This document shows, one piece after another, positions 52,242 through 63,030 of a DNA stretch of 64,000 nucleotides; the first letter of the stretch is position 1; every line of letters starts with the position of its first letter. Source of the DNA: Terriglobia bacterium (GTDB lineage Bacteria; Acidobacteriota; Terriglobia; Acidiferrales; UBA7541). The DNA is taken from the NCBI GenBank assembly GCA_020072785.1, contig JAIQGG010000005.1, positions 118,181 through 182,180 on the forward strand. Direction: 5' to 3'. The notes under the pieces were generated by a model. The model was given only the letters and a program-made list of their open reading frames with translations, did no database searches and had not been told where the DNA came from. The position numbers were made by a program, and so were the translations under genes.

Positions 52242-52269
52242 TTGTAGTGATAATTCTTTCTTATATTAT
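52242..52269 (+). promoter_or_regulatory. Predicted promoter of the ilvDBNC operon
   Basis: TTGTAG (52242-52247), 16 nt, TATTAT (52264-52269), within a strikingly A/T-rich patch in otherwise GC-rich DNA. Transcription from about 52276 would give a leader of about 300 nt before ilvD, containing the leader peptide and attenuator. Confidence 0.55.
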
Positions 52270-52342
52270 AGGCAATAATTATTAATTGGACTGATTCGCC
52301 CCTTCCCTCGCATTCTGGTAACGTCTTTGGCGTACTCCATCT

Positions 52343-52462
52343 ATGGTCGCCAGCGCGTACGAATCGAAGCCACGAGTGTCCGGCACAGCCGGGAGCGCGA
52401 TTCGTGTAGTCGTGCGAATTCGCCCCATTCCTGGAAGCGCGCGCGGAGACAGCGGCGGGTGA
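52343..52462 (+). CDS. Predicted Ile/Val-rich leader peptide of the ilv operon
   Basis: A 39-codon reading frame beginning ATG GTC GCC and ending TGA at 52460-52462. Residues 20-29 read IRVVVRIRPI: six branched-chain codons in ten. Starved ribosomes would stall there. The stop codon lies inside the predicted antiterminator arm (52457-52466), so a ribosome that finishes the peptide masks that arm. No clear Shine-Dalgarno site precedes the ATG, the main weakness. A GTG at 52376 could be an alternative start and keeps the Ile/Val run. Confidence 0.6.
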   Translation: MVASAYESKPRVSGTAGSAIRVVVRIRPIPGSARGDSGG

Positions 52463-52527
52463 TGGCAGCCTAGGAGAGAAATTCAAGCAAGACCCGGGGC
52501 CATCATCCAGAGCTGGATGATGGCCCC
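52457..52527 (+). terminator. Transcription attenuator of the ilv operon
   Basis: The terminator-like hairpin spans 52496-52527: GGGGCCATCATCC with its complement GGATGATGGCCCC, about 14 bp with a small loop, followed by GCAAATTTTC. The competing antiterminator is GGGTGATGGC (52457-52466) pairing with GCCATCATCC (52499-52508), ten pairs including one G-U, which uses the 5' arm of the terminator. The two structures exclude each other. The T run is short. The ilvD start is 50 nt downstream. Confidence 0.65.
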
Positions 52528-52576
52528 GCAAATTTTCGGGGCCGCGCAGTTCGCCGCGAGCCATGAGGAGCGAGAA

Positions 52577-54322
52577 GTGAGCAATCCCCTACCCAGACCC
52601 CGGAGCAGCGCGCTGACCGACGGGGCGCACCGCGCCGCGGCGCGGGCCATGCTGCGAGCCACGGGTTTGCGCGACGAGGATCTTGCGCGGCCGCTCATCG
52701 GCATCGCGAACACGTGGACCGAGATCGGTCCCTGCAACTACCACTTGAAAGAACTTGCGGAGCACGTCAAGGCGGGCGTCCGGGCCGCGGGCGGCACCCC
52801 GCTGGAATTCAACACCGTATCCATTTCCGACGGCATCACCATGGGCAGCGAAGGGATGCGCACGTCGCTGGTGAGCCGCGAGGTGATCGCGGACTCGATC
52901 GAGCTGGTGACGCGCGGCAACCTGCTGGACGCGCTGGTAGTGCTGGTGGGCTGCGACAAAACGATTCCGGGCGGGGTGATGGCGCTGGCGCGGCTGGACA
53001 TTCCCGGGCTGATTCTCTACGGCGGATCCATCGCGCCGGGACAGTTTCACGAACGTCCGGTGACGATCCAGGACGTTTTCGAAGCGATCGGCGCGCATGC
53101 GCGAGGCGGCATGTCGGACGAGGATCTGCATGCCCTGGAGTGTTCCGCGTGCCCGGGCGCGGGAGCGTGCGGGGGACAGTTCACGGCCAACACCATGGCG
53201 CTGGTGTGCGAATTCCTGGGGATTGCGCCCATGGGGCTTTCGAGCATTCCGGCCACGAACAAAACCAAGGAGACGGCGGGGCACAAGGCGGGCGAGATGG
53301 TGATCGAGCTGCTGCGCCGCGACGTGCGGCCCAGCGCCATTATCACTCCGAAGTCACTGGAAAACGCGATTGCGGGGGTGGCCGCAACGGGCGGCTCGAC
53401 CAACGCCGTGCTGCATCTGCTGGCCATCGCCCAGGAAACGCAGCTGCCGCTGGTGATCGACGATTTCGACCGCATTAGCGCGCGTACACCGCTGCTGGCG
53501 GACCTCAAGCCGGGCGGGCGTTTTGTGGCCACAGACCTGTACGCAGCGGGCGGCACGGCGCTGGTGGCGCAGCGGCTGCGCCAGGCGGGTCTGCTGCACG
53601 GCGAATGCCTCACCGTGACGGGAAAGAGCATCGGAGAAGAAGCAGCCGCGGCGAAAGAGACACCGGGCCAGGAAGTGGTGCTCCCGGCGGCCAAGCCGAT
53701 CAAGCCCACGGGCGGGCTGGTGATTCTGAAGGGCAACCTTGCGCCGGAAGGCTGCGTGGTGAAAGTGGCGGGGCACAACATCCAGGAGTTCCGCGGGCCG
53801 GCGCGGGTGTTCGACAGCGAAGAAGCGTCGTTCGCGGCGCTGCAACAGGGCGGAATTCGCGCGGGCGACGTGGTGGTGATCCGCTACGAGGGACCGAACG
53901 GCGGACCCGGAATGCGCGAGATGCTGGCGGTGACCGCGGCGCTGGTGGGAGCGGGGCTGGGCGACAGCGTGGCGCTGCTTACCGACGGGCGCTTCTCCGG
54001 AGCGACGCACGGACTGATGGCCGGGCATGTGGCGCCGGAAGCGGCGACGGGCGGACCGATCGCGGCGCTGCGCGACGGGGACATGGTGGTGTTCGACATT
54101 CCGAAGCGGGCGTTGCGCGCCGAGGTTTCCGAAGACGAGCTGCGCGAGCGGCTGCGCAGCTGGACGCCGCCAGCGCCGCGCTATACCAGCGGAGTGATGG
54201 CGAAATACGCGCTGCTGGTCTCCTCCGCATCGCGCGGAGCGATCACCACGGTGCCTGCCGGGGTACGTTCCTTGTCCGCGCCGTCGCCTGCAACGACACC
54301 GCTTCCGGCGAGGACGATATGA
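52577..54322 (+). CDS. ilvD: Dihydroxy-acid dehydratase
   Basis: Dehydrates 2,3-dihydroxy-isovalerate and -methylvalerate to the 2-oxoacids in valine and isoleucine synthesis; an Fe-S enzyme of the cytoplasm. It has 581 residues from the GTG at 52577, which has GAGGAG 6 nt upstream; an in-frame ATG at 52517 lies inside the attenuator hairpin and is not used. The three cluster cysteines are visible as C53 (GPCNYH), C126 (GCDKTIPGG) and C198 (GAGACGGQ). The ATGA overlap with ilvB indicates coupling. Confidence 0.95.
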   Translation: MSNPLPRPRSSALTDGAHRAAARAMLRATGLRDEDLARPLIGIANTWTEIGPCNYHLKELAEHVKAGVRAAGGTPLEFNTVSISDGITMGSEGMRTSLVSREVIADSIELVTRGNLLDALVVLVGCDKTIPGGVMALARLDIPGLILYGGSIAPGQFHERPVTIQDVFEAIGAHARGGMSDEDLHALECSACPGAGACGGQFTANTMALVCEFLGIAPMGLSSIPATNKTKETAGHKAGEMVIELLRRDVRPSAIITPKSLENAIAGVAATGGSTNAVLHLLAIAQETQLPLVIDDFDRISARTPLLADLKPGGRFVATDLYAAGGTALVAQRLRQAGLLHGECLTVTGKSIGEEAAAAKETPGQEVVLPAAKPIKPTGGLVILKGNLAPEGCVVKVAGHNIQEFRGPARVFDSEEASFAALQQGGIRAGDVVVIRYEGPNGGPGMREMLAVTAALVGAGLGDSVALLTDGRFSGATHGLMAGHVAPEAATGGPIAALRDGDMVVFDIPKRALRAEVSEDELRERLRSWTPPAPRYTSGVMAKYALLVSSASRGAITTVPAGVRSLSAPSPATTPLPARTI

Positions 54323-56028
54323 AACGAACAGGCGCGGAAATTCTCTGTGAAACGCTGCACCGCCTGGGGGTGAAGGACATTTTCGGGTACCCCGGCGGAG
54401 CGATTCTGCCGACCTATGATGCGCTGGGCCGCTCGCCGCTGCACCACGTGCTGGTGCGGCACGAACAGGGTGCGACGCATATGGCCGACGGCTATGCGCG
54501 AGCGAGCGGAGGAGTGGGCGTGGCCATGGCCACGTCGGGCCCCGGAGCGACGAACATGGTCACGGGGATCGCCACGGCCATGCTGGATTCTTCGCCGGTG
54601 GTGTGCATCACCGGGCAGGTGAGCAGCAAGCTGCTGGGAAGCGATGCGTTTCAGGAGATCGACATCACGGGCATCACCATGCCCATCACCAAGCACAACT
54701 CGATTGTGTCGCGCGCGGAGGACATCGCGCGGACAGTGCGCGAAGCATTCGTCATCGCGGCGTCGGGCCGGCCGGGACCCGTGCTGGTGGACGTCACGAA
54801 AGACGCGCAGCAGGGGACATGCGAGCTGGACTGGGAGGCCGCCACACCGAAGCTGCCGCCGAAGCGGGTGCACCCGGCGTGCGAAGCGAGCGAATTTGCC
54901 CGGGCCGTGGAGATGCTGAACTCCGCGAAACGGCCGGTAATTCTGGCGGGACACGGGGTGCAGATTGCAGGCGCGGTGCGCGCACTGGAAGCATTCGTGC
55001 GCCGCGGACACTTCCCCGTGGCCATGACGCTGCTGGGGATCGGAACGTTTCCGGCCACCGATCCGTTGAATCTGGGGATGATGGGCATGCACGGGGAAGC
55101 CTGGGTGAACCGCGCGGTGCAGGAATCCGACCTGATCGTGGCCGTGGGGATGCGCTTCGACGACCGCGTCACCGGAGACCTGCGCACGTATGCGACGAGC
55201 GCCCGGAAGATTCACATCGAGATCGACCGCTCGGAGATCAACAAGAACGTGAAGGTCGACGCGGCGCTGGTGGGCGACGCGCGCGAACTGCTGGAGCAAC
55301 TGCTTCCCTGCCTGGAGCCGCGCGATCGCAGCGAATGGGTGGACTACATCCGCACGCTGAAGGGCCATTCCGCGGTGCGCGACATTCAGAGCCTGCCGGA
55401 CAGCGGGCATCTCTATGCGGCGCACGTGATCAACGATTTGTGGAAGGAAACGAAGGGGCGTGCGCTGGTGGTCAGCGACGTCGGGCAGCACCAGATGTGG
55501 GAGGCGCAGTATTACCACCACGACCGGCCGCGTTCGCTGATCACCTCGGGCGGTCTGGGGACGATGGGGTTTGCCCTGCCGGCGGCGATCGGGGCGAAAT
55601 TCGCGAAACCGGACGACGAGGTTTGGGTGGTGGTGGGCGACGGCGGGTTCCAGATGACCATGTGCGAACTGGCGACGATCGTGCAGGAGAAAATCAACGT
55701 CAAGATCGCCATCATCAACAACGGCTACCTGGGTATGGTGCGGCAGTGGCAGGAGTTTTTCTACGACAAGCGTTACGTGGCTACTCCGCTGGTGGCCCCG
55801 GATTTCTGCGCGCTGGCCAATGCCTTCGGAATCCGCAGCGAGAAGATCTGCACGCGCGGCGAAGTGCTTCCGGCGATCCGCAAGGCACGGGAAGCAGCAG
55901 AGACGGTTCTGCTGGACTTCCGGGTGGAACAGGAAGACGCGGTGTATCCGATGGTGCCGGCGGGCGCGGCGCTGCACGAAATGATCCGGCGACCGAACCC
56001 GCTGGTGGAAACCGCGACGGAGCCGTGA
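54319..56028 (+). CDS. ilvB: Acetolactate synthase, large catalytic subunit
   Basis: Condenses two pyruvates, or pyruvate and 2-oxobutyrate, to acetohydroxy acids with TPP and FAD. The 569-residue protein has E49 in [17 protein letters not shown], the FAD/quinone-binding SGPGATN segment, and the TPP/Mg motif starting GDGGF at 440. The start at 54319 overlaps the ilvD stop; the much longer open frame upstream is ilvD read in another frame. Its regulatory partner ilvN begins 7 nt downstream. Confidence 0.95.
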   Translation: MKRTGAEILCETLHRLGVKDIFGYPGGAILPTYDALGRSPLHHVLVRHEQGATHMADGYARASGGVGVAMATSGPGATNMVTGIATAMLDSSPVVCITGQVSSKLLGSDAFQEIDITGITMPITKHNSIVSRAEDIARTVREAFVIAASGRPGPVLVDVTKDAQQGTCELDWEAATPKLPPKRVHPACEASEFARAVEMLNSAKRPVILAGHGVQIAGAVRALEAFVRRGHFPVAMTLLGIGTFPATDPLNLGMMGMHGEAWVNRAVQESDLIVAVGMRFDDRVTGDLRTYATSARKIHIEIDRSEINKNVKVDAALVGDARELLEQLLPCLEPRDRSEWVDYIRTLKGHSAVRDIQSLPDSGHLYAAHVINDLWKETKGRALVVSDVGQHQMWEAQYYHHDRPRSLITSGGLGTMGFALPAAIGAKFAKPDDEVWVVVGDGGFQMTMCELATIVQEKINVKIAIINNGYLGMVRQWQEFFYDKRYVATPLVAPDFCALANAFGIRSEKICTRGEVLPAIRKAREAAETVLLDFRVEQEDAVYPMVPAGAALHEMIRRPNPLVETATEP

Positions 56029-57654
<1,626 letters not shown>

Positions 57655-57807
57655 GGCAATTAACGGGCTGCGGCGGCGGGCGGCGAATATGTCTCACGGC
57701 GTGGAGGCATCCCAGCCGGGCCGGATGCCGCCGCAACAGCGAACGGACTTCGGTGCAAAGTTCCACAGAGTTGACAGCAGCGACAATTTGGGCAATCCTC
57801 TGGCCGC

Positions 57808-58680
57808 ATGCCTAGAAACCCGGACGTTCCCAAGGAGCCGGCGCCCAACCTCGCCGAGCGCATCGCGCAGCTCAGCGCCAAGCGCCAGGAGATCATCCGC
57901 CCGATCCTGGAGCAGCCGCGCGATTATGTTCTGCTCAGCGTCCGGGCCATGGCCAAACACCTGAAGACGGACCCCGCGACGATCGTGCGCATCGTCCGCG
58001 GTCTGGGCTTTGGCAGCTACCGCGAATTTCAGCGCCACCTCCATAACCTCTCGATCGCTTTTGCCACGTCACTCGATACCATGCAGACCGCCGGCGGGAA
58101 GGATTCCAGCATTCCCGGCCATATCCGGGAATCGCTCGAGCAAGACCTGAAAAACCTGCAGGGACTCAAGAACAGCCTGGACACGCGGCGTTTGACGGCC
58201 GTGGCGAAGCGGTTGTATAAGGCGCGCCGGATCCTGCTGCTTGCCGGAGACCTGGCGACGACGCTGGCCTTTTTTTTCGATTACCAGGCGAGCGTTCTCG
58301 GCCTGCCGCTGTTTTCCGCGACCTCGCCGGGGCGCATCACGCATCTGGTGCGCAACGTGAGCAGCAAGGACGTGGTGATCGCCATCAGTTTCCGACGCGG
58401 GCTGCGGCAGACCGTGGAAGGACTGGAGCAGGCGCGCAGCTGCGGCGCGCACTGTATCGGCATCGCCGATACCTTCCTTTCTCCGCTGGCGCGTCACTGT
58501 GATGAGCTCTTCCTGGCGCCCGTCGAGTCGCCCTCGTTCGCGGCCTCTTATGTCGCTCCCATGGCCCTGCTCAACGCGCTGCTGGCCGCGTGCGGCGAAG
58601 TGCGCCGGCCCCGGACGCTGGCACTGATGAAGCAGGTGGCGGAGGAGCAGCGCAAAGGATTCCGCTGGTGGGCGTCCTAA
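57808..58680 (+). CDS. MurR/RpiR-family transcriptional regulator (HTH-6 plus SIS domain)
   Basis: A 290-residue regulator with an N-terminal HTH (about 10-85; VRAMAKHLKTDPATIVRIV, LGFGSYREFQRHL) and a C-terminal SIS domain (about 125-255; ILLLAGDLATTLAFFF, VVIAISFRRGLRQTV, CIGIADTFLSPLA). SIS domains bind phosphosugars, as in MurR with MurNAc-6-phosphate. It sits 150 nt after ilvC and about 170 nt before the exported peptidase fusion on the same strand, so control of cell-wall turnover or amino-sugar use is plausible but inferred. Confidence 0.85.
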   Translation: MPRNPDVPKEPAPNLAERIAQLSAKRQEIIRPILEQPRDYVLLSVRAMAKHLKTDPATIVRIVRGLGFGSYREFQRHLHNLSIAFATSLDTMQTAGGKDSSIPGHIRESLEQDLKNLQGLKNSLDTRRLTAVAKRLYKARRILLLAGDLATTLAFFFDYQASVLGLPLFSATSPGRITHLVRNVSSKDVVIAISFRRGLRQTVEGLEQARSCGAHCIGIADTFLSPLARHCDELFLAPVESPSFAASYVAPMALLNALLAACGEVRRPRTLALMKQVAEEQRKGFRWWAS

Positions 58681-58851
58681 GAGGCCCGGCTATGCAACAC
58701 ACGTCTCAGAGGCTTCCCTGGCAGCAGGGATTCTTGACACAGCTTCCCGCACGAAATGGAAACCTCGCGAGCGAGCAGAATCTGGCTTCGTGAAAGAGAC
58801 ACCCGTCCTCATGCCTTCGTTAACGCCCTGAGTCCTCGGAGGAAGAACGCC

Positions 58852-61800
58852 ATGAAACGTACACGCCCGGTCCGGTCGTTACTGCGCTGCGGACTTCTCC
58901 TGGCCGCGGCCGCGGTTTGCCCGCACCCTGCATTGGCACAGAATTCCGCGTCCCCCGTAATGGCCGAGCGCATCCGGAAGATTATGGAGCGGCCGGAATT
59001 CGCGCACGCCAATTTCGGCATCGAATTCTACTCGCCGGAGACCGGTGAGGTGATCTATGCGCTGAACGAGCACAAGCTGTTCACGCCGGCTTCGACGACA
59101 AAGACGCTCACTGAAGGCGCGGTTCTGGCGAGTTTCGGCGCGGACTATCGCTTTCATACGCGGATTTACCGCACTGGCCCGGTGGATGGAAAGGGCCGGC
59201 TGAAGGGTGACTTGGTGCTGGTGGCCAGCGGCGATCCCAATCTTTCGAACCGCATCCGGCCGGACGGCACGCTGGCGTTCGAAGATGAGGACCACTCTTA
59301 CGGGGGTCCGGCCGTGGCGGGCGATCCGCTCGCGGTCATTCGGCAGCTCGCCAAAGATGTGGCCGCAAAGGGCATACGCCAGATTGAAGGGCACGTGCTG
59401 GTGGATGCGAGCCTGTTTCCGGACGGACCGCGTGAGGGCGGCACGGGCGTGGTCATCTCCTCGATCGTAGTCAACGACAACGTCATCGATTTGGTTGCCA
59501 GGCCCGGAGCCAAGGCCGGCGACGCGGTGATTTTGGAATCCACACCGCAGACTTCGTATGTCAAATTCGTGAATCAGCTGGCGACGTCCCCTGCAGGGAG
59601 CAAACCGGACCTGGAGGAGCCGGGTATCGTCACGAACGCGGACGGAACGGTGGTGGCGACGCTGCGAGGCAGCCTTCCGCAGGACGCGAAGCCGGTCACC
59701 GCGCCCTTCGCCGTGCCCGCCCCGACACAATTTGCGCAAACCGTGCTGAGCGAAGCGCTGGCCGCCGCGGGAGTTCAGGTGAAAGCGCCGGAAAAGGCCG
59801 CGGCACCGGACTTGGCGGGATATGCGAAGTTCTACGTTGCGGAAAATCAGGTGGCCGAGCACGTTTCCCTGCCGCTCGCCGAAGAGATCAAGGTCACGCT
59901 AAAGGTCAGTCAGAATCTGCACGCAGGGATGGGGCCGTATCTGCTGGGCGCCCTGGTGGCCAAAAACACAACCGACCCGCTACTCGCCGGTTTCGGCATC
60001 GAGCGCGAGTTTCTGCAAGCGGCAAAGCTGGATCTCTCTGGCGCGTCGCAGGGAGACGGCGCGGGCGGGGACTGGGCCGATCTTTTCAGCCCGGACTTCA
60101 TGTGCCGGTATCTGGCGTACTGGACGAGGCGTCCGGACTTCGATGTGTTTTTTAAAGCGCTGCCGGTGCTGGGCAGGGACGGCACGCTGGCGAAGATCCA
60201 GACGGACTCGCCGGCTGCCGGATACGTCCACGCGAAAACCGGCACCTATGACTCCGAAGACCGGCTTGGCGGGAAAATGATGCTCAACGCCAAGGGCCTG
60301 GCCGGCTACATCCTTACCAAGAACGGGCGGCGACTGATCTTCGCGGCGTACATCAATCACGTGCATCTGCCGCCGGATGCGGATGCGGATCAGAGAATTG
60401 CGGGACAGGCGCTGGGGGCGATCGCGGCGGCGGCCTACGACGCGCCGCTCGAGGCGGCCGCTCCCGTCTCCGCCGGCTACGACATCATCATCCGCAACGG
60501 ACACATTGTGGACGGTACGGGCAATCCCTGGTACGCGGCGGACGTGGCCATCCAGGGCGAGCGCATCGCAAAGATCGGCGACCTGAGCGGAGAAAAGGCC
60601 AAGCGGGAGATCGACGCCGCGGGGCGCACAGTCGCGCCGGGGTTCATCGATGTGCTCGGCCAGTCGGAGACTTCGCTGCTGCTCGACAAGCGCGCCATCA
60701 GCAAACTCGCGCAGGGTATCACCACGGAGATCACCGGAGAAGGCGGCTCGGCCGCGCCGCAGAACGAGAAAACGCTGGCTCCGCTTCAGCCCCTGCTCAC
60801 GCACTTCGGCCTCACCGTGGATTGGACCACGCTGGATGGCTATTTCCGCCGCCTCGAAAAGCAGGGTACGCCGCTCAATTTTGGCACCTACGTTGGTTCC
60901 GCGCAGGTGCGCGAGGCGGTCCTTGGCGACGACAACCGCGCGCCCACACCCGAAGAGTTGGAGCAGATGAAAGCGCTCGTCGAGCAGGCAATGAAGGACG
61001 GCGCGCTCGGCGTTTCGAGCGCGCTCATCTATCCGCCCAACATCTACGCCAAGACCGATGAGCTGATCGCCCTCGCCCAGGTGGCGGCGAAGTACGGAGG
61101 CCTCTACGCCACGCATATGCGCAGCGAAGGGGCCTCCGAAATGCAGGCCCTGGCGGAGGCCATGCGTATCGGGCGCGAGGCAAAGATCCCCGTCGAAATT
61201 TTCCATCTGAAAGTCAGCGGGAAGCCGCGCTGGGGCAACATGAAAAAGGTCGTTGCAGCCATCCAGGCGGCGCGCGATACCGGCCTGGACATTGCCGCCG
61301 ACATGTATCCTTATACCGCCGGCGCCACAGCGCTGGCCTCGGCCCTGCCGCCGTGGGCGGCCGACGGCGGCCCGCAGAAGCTCCTCGAGCGGTTGAAAGA
61401 TCCGGAGGTCCGCTTGCGCATTAAGAAGGAGCTGGCGAGCGATCATCCCGACTGGGAAAACCTGTTCTTCGACGTTGGAGGTGCTCGCGGAGTTCTGCTG
61501 GCTTCCGTGACGAACCCCGAACTAAAGAATTTCGAAGGCAAAACGCTTGCCGAGGTAGCCGGCGCGTGGAAGAAATCGCCCGCCGATACACTGATGGATT
61601 TCGTTCTCGCGGACAACGCGCAGACCGGCGCCATCTATTTCATGGCCAGTGAAGACGATTTAAGAACCGGCCTGCAGCAGCCGTGGACGAGCATCGGCCT
61701 GGATGTCAATGCCATGGCGCTGGACGGACCAACTTACGAACCGCACACGCACCCGCGCGCGTTCGGCTCCATGGCGCGCTTCCTGGGGCACTACGTCCGC

Positions 61801-62100
61801 GACGAACGCCTGTTTCCGCTTGAAACTGCGATCCGTAAGATCACTTCCCTGCCGGCGCAGCGGGAACACCTGACCGATCGCGGCCTGCTCCTGCCCGGCT
61901 ATTTCGCGGACATCACTGTGTTTGATCCCGCGACGATCATTGACCACGCGACCTACGCCAAACCCGATCAACCGGCAACAGGCGTAGATGTCGTTCTCGT
62001 GAACGGGCAGGTGGAATTTGATCATGGCAATCTCACGGGCGTTACCGCCGGCCGGATCCTGCGCGGCCGCGGCTACCAGCCGCCGGCTGCCTCAAAGTAA
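58852..62100 (+). CDS. Exported fusion: S13 D-Ala-D-Ala carboxypeptidase (PBP4-like) plus D-aminoacylase-like amidohydrolase
   Basis: One uninterrupted 1082-residue frame. It has a signal peptide (1-29, ending PALA), then an S13 penicillin-binding domain (about 35-530) with all three active-site motifs: S81-T-T-K84, S353-Q-N355 and K462-T-G464. An amidohydrolase/N-acyl-D-amino-acid deacylase domain follows (about 545-1080). That domain keeps H755 (YATHMRSEG), H785 (EIFHLKVSG) and the Asp of LDGPTYEPHTHPR. Its expected metal-binding HxH after PGFID is L602-G-Q604, and the expected Cys of GNCG is Gly in GEGGSAAP. Likely acts in the periplasm on murein-derived D-amino-acid peptides. GGAGGAAG precedes the ATG. 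Each domain is roughly full length, so this is a fusion and not a readthrough of a broken gene. Confidence 0.85.
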   Translation: MKRTRPVRSLLRCGLLLAAAAVCPHPALAQNSASPVMAERIRKIMERPEFAHANFGIEFYSPETGEVIYALNEHKLFTPASTTKTLTEGAVLASFGADYRFHTRIYRTGPVDGKGRLKGDLVLVASGDPNLSNRIRPDGTLAFEDEDHSYGGPAVAGDPLAVIRQLAKDVAAKGIRQIEGHVLVDASLFPDGPREGGTGVVISSIVVNDNVIDLVARPGAKAGDAVILESTPQTSYVKFVNQLATSPAGSKPDLEEPGIVTNADGTVVATLRGSLPQDAKPVTAPFAVPAPTQFAQTVLSEALAAAGVQVKAPEKAAAPDLAGYAKFYVAENQVAEHVSLPLAEEIKVTLKVSQNLHAGMGPYLLGALVAKNTTDPLLAGFGIEREFLQAAKLDLSGASQGDGAGGDWADLFSPDFMCRYLAYWTRRPDFDVFFKALPVLGRDGTLAKIQTDSPAAGYVHAKTGTYDSEDRLGGKMMLNAKGLAGYILTKNGRRLIFAAYINHVHLPPDADADQRIAGQALGAIAAAAYDAPLEAAAPVSAGYDIIIRNGHIVDGTGNPWYAADVAIQGERIAKIGDLSGEKAKREIDAAGRTVAPGFIDVLGQSETSLLLDKRAISKLAQGITTEITGEGGSAAPQNEKTLAPLQPLLTHFGLTVDWTTLDGYFRRLEKQGTPLNFGTYVGSAQVREAVLGDDNRAPTPEELEQMKALVEQAMKDGALGVSSALIYPPNIYAKTDELIALAQVAAKYGGLYATHMRSEGASEMQALAEAMRIGREAKIPVEIFHLKVSGKPRWGNMKKVVAAIQAARDTGLDIAADMYPYTAGATALASALPPWAADGGPQKLLERLKDPEVRLRIKKELASDHPDWENLFFDVGGARGVLLASVTNPELKNFEGKTLAEVAGAWKKSPADTLMDFVLADNAQTGAIYFMASEDDLRTGLQQPWTSIGLDVNAMALDGPTYEPHTHPRAFGSMARFLGHYVRDERLFPLETAIRKITSLPAQREHLTDRGLLLPGYFADITVFDPATIIDHATYAKPDQPATGVDVVLVNGQVEFDHGNLTGVTAGRILRGRGYQPPAASK

Positions 62101-62241
62101 AAGTTCGGTGGAGACACCATACAAGTGCTGGCGGAGGCGAGCCATATCGTGCTTCTACGGTATATCGTGTAGAGGCATAGCAAGAAGCCCGTCTCCATAG
62201 GACTCCTGCAACGGCCGGAACGATATCCCCCTGGTTCGAAA

Positions 62242-62269
62242 TTGACATCTTCTTATCTAGGGGTATCTT
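62242..62269 (+). promoter_or_regulatory. Predicted promoter of the lipoprotein gene
   Basis: TTGACA (62242-62247, a perfect -35), 16 nt, TATCTT (62264-62269). It lies about 50 nt upstream of the lipoprotein ATG, giving a short untranslated leader. Confidence 0.6.
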
Positions 62270-62320
62270 TGAGAGTGTGCCCGCGTTTCGATACTCGGAC
62301 CGGGCAGGAGGTACTTCGTC

Positions 62321-62998
62321 ATGCGCCGCAAACTTTTTTCGATTATTGCCAGCATCAGCCTATTGGCGTTTCTTGCCGGGTGCAAAACGCTCAGCCCCGA
62401 ACAGGCCGAAAAGACAAGTCCCGAGGAAGGCAAAAGCGCCGGAAAGGGCGCTGCCAAAACAGCTGCTGTCCCCACTATGAGGACCATCGTCGTTCCCGAA
62501 GGAACGGAAATTTCCGTCGTTCTCGACCAGACCATCGGTTCGAAAACCAGCCAGGCTGGCCAGCGATTTGACGCCTCCGTAGCCGACGCGATTGAAGTGG
62601 AAGGCAAGATCGTTATCCCCAAAGGAGCCCACGCCGAAGGGGTGATCCGCGACGCCAAGCCTGCCGGCCGATTCAAGGGCGGGGCCGTGCTCGCGCTGGC
62701 TCTGACGTCCATCACCGTCGGTGGCCAGTCCTACGAAATTGAGGCCTCCGCGCCGACTCTGACCAGCAAAGGAAAAGGCAAGCGCACAGCCGTAATAGTC
62801 GGCGGCGGGGCGGGCGCCGGAGCTGCGATCGGGGCACTGGCGGGCGGTGGTAAAGGCGCTGCCATCGGTGCCGCTGTTGGCGCCGCAGCGGGTACGGGAG
62901 GAGCGGCCTTCACCGGCAATCGCGACATCACCCTGCAGGCTGAAACCGGCCTGACATTCAATCTGCTGAAGCCGCTAGAACTGAAGGAAAAGCGCTAG
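62321..62998 (+). CDS. Lipoprotein with glycine-zipper segment, unknown function
   Basis: A 225-residue protein with a lipoprotein signal peptide and lipobox LAGC (acylated Cys21). A charged linker is followed by a beta-rich domain (about 55-140; [32 protein letters not shown]). Next comes a long Gly/Ala stretch, [18 protein letters not shown] and following (about 160-200), resembling a glycine zipper able to insert in or pack against membrane. AGGAGG lies 9 nt before the ATG. Envelope location is likely; the molecular role is not known. Confidence 0.78.
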   Translation: MRRKLFSIIASISLLAFLAGCKTLSPEQAEKTSPEEGKSAGKGAAKTAAVPTMRTIVVPEGTEISVVLDQTIGSKTSQAGQRFDASVADAIEVEGKIVIPKGAHAEGVIRDAKPAGRFKGGAVLALALTSITVGGQSYEIEASAPTLTSKGKGKRTAVIVGGGAGAGAAIGALAGGGKGAAIGAAVGAAAGTGGAAFTGNRDITLQAETGLTFNLLKPLELKEKR

Positions 62999-63030
62999 GC
63001 AGTACGACGGCAACTTTTCGGAGTGATTCT

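Noticed and set aside
58734-58762. TTGACA (58734-58739) as a promoter for the peptidase fusion
   Set aside because: The sequence 17 nt downstream, TGGAAA, is a poor -10 and no better spacing was found.
62101-62241. Imperfect inverted and direct repeats around TATCGTG (62146-62175)
   Set aside because: Mismatched, short and without a matching family; it could be chance in a 220-nt spacer.
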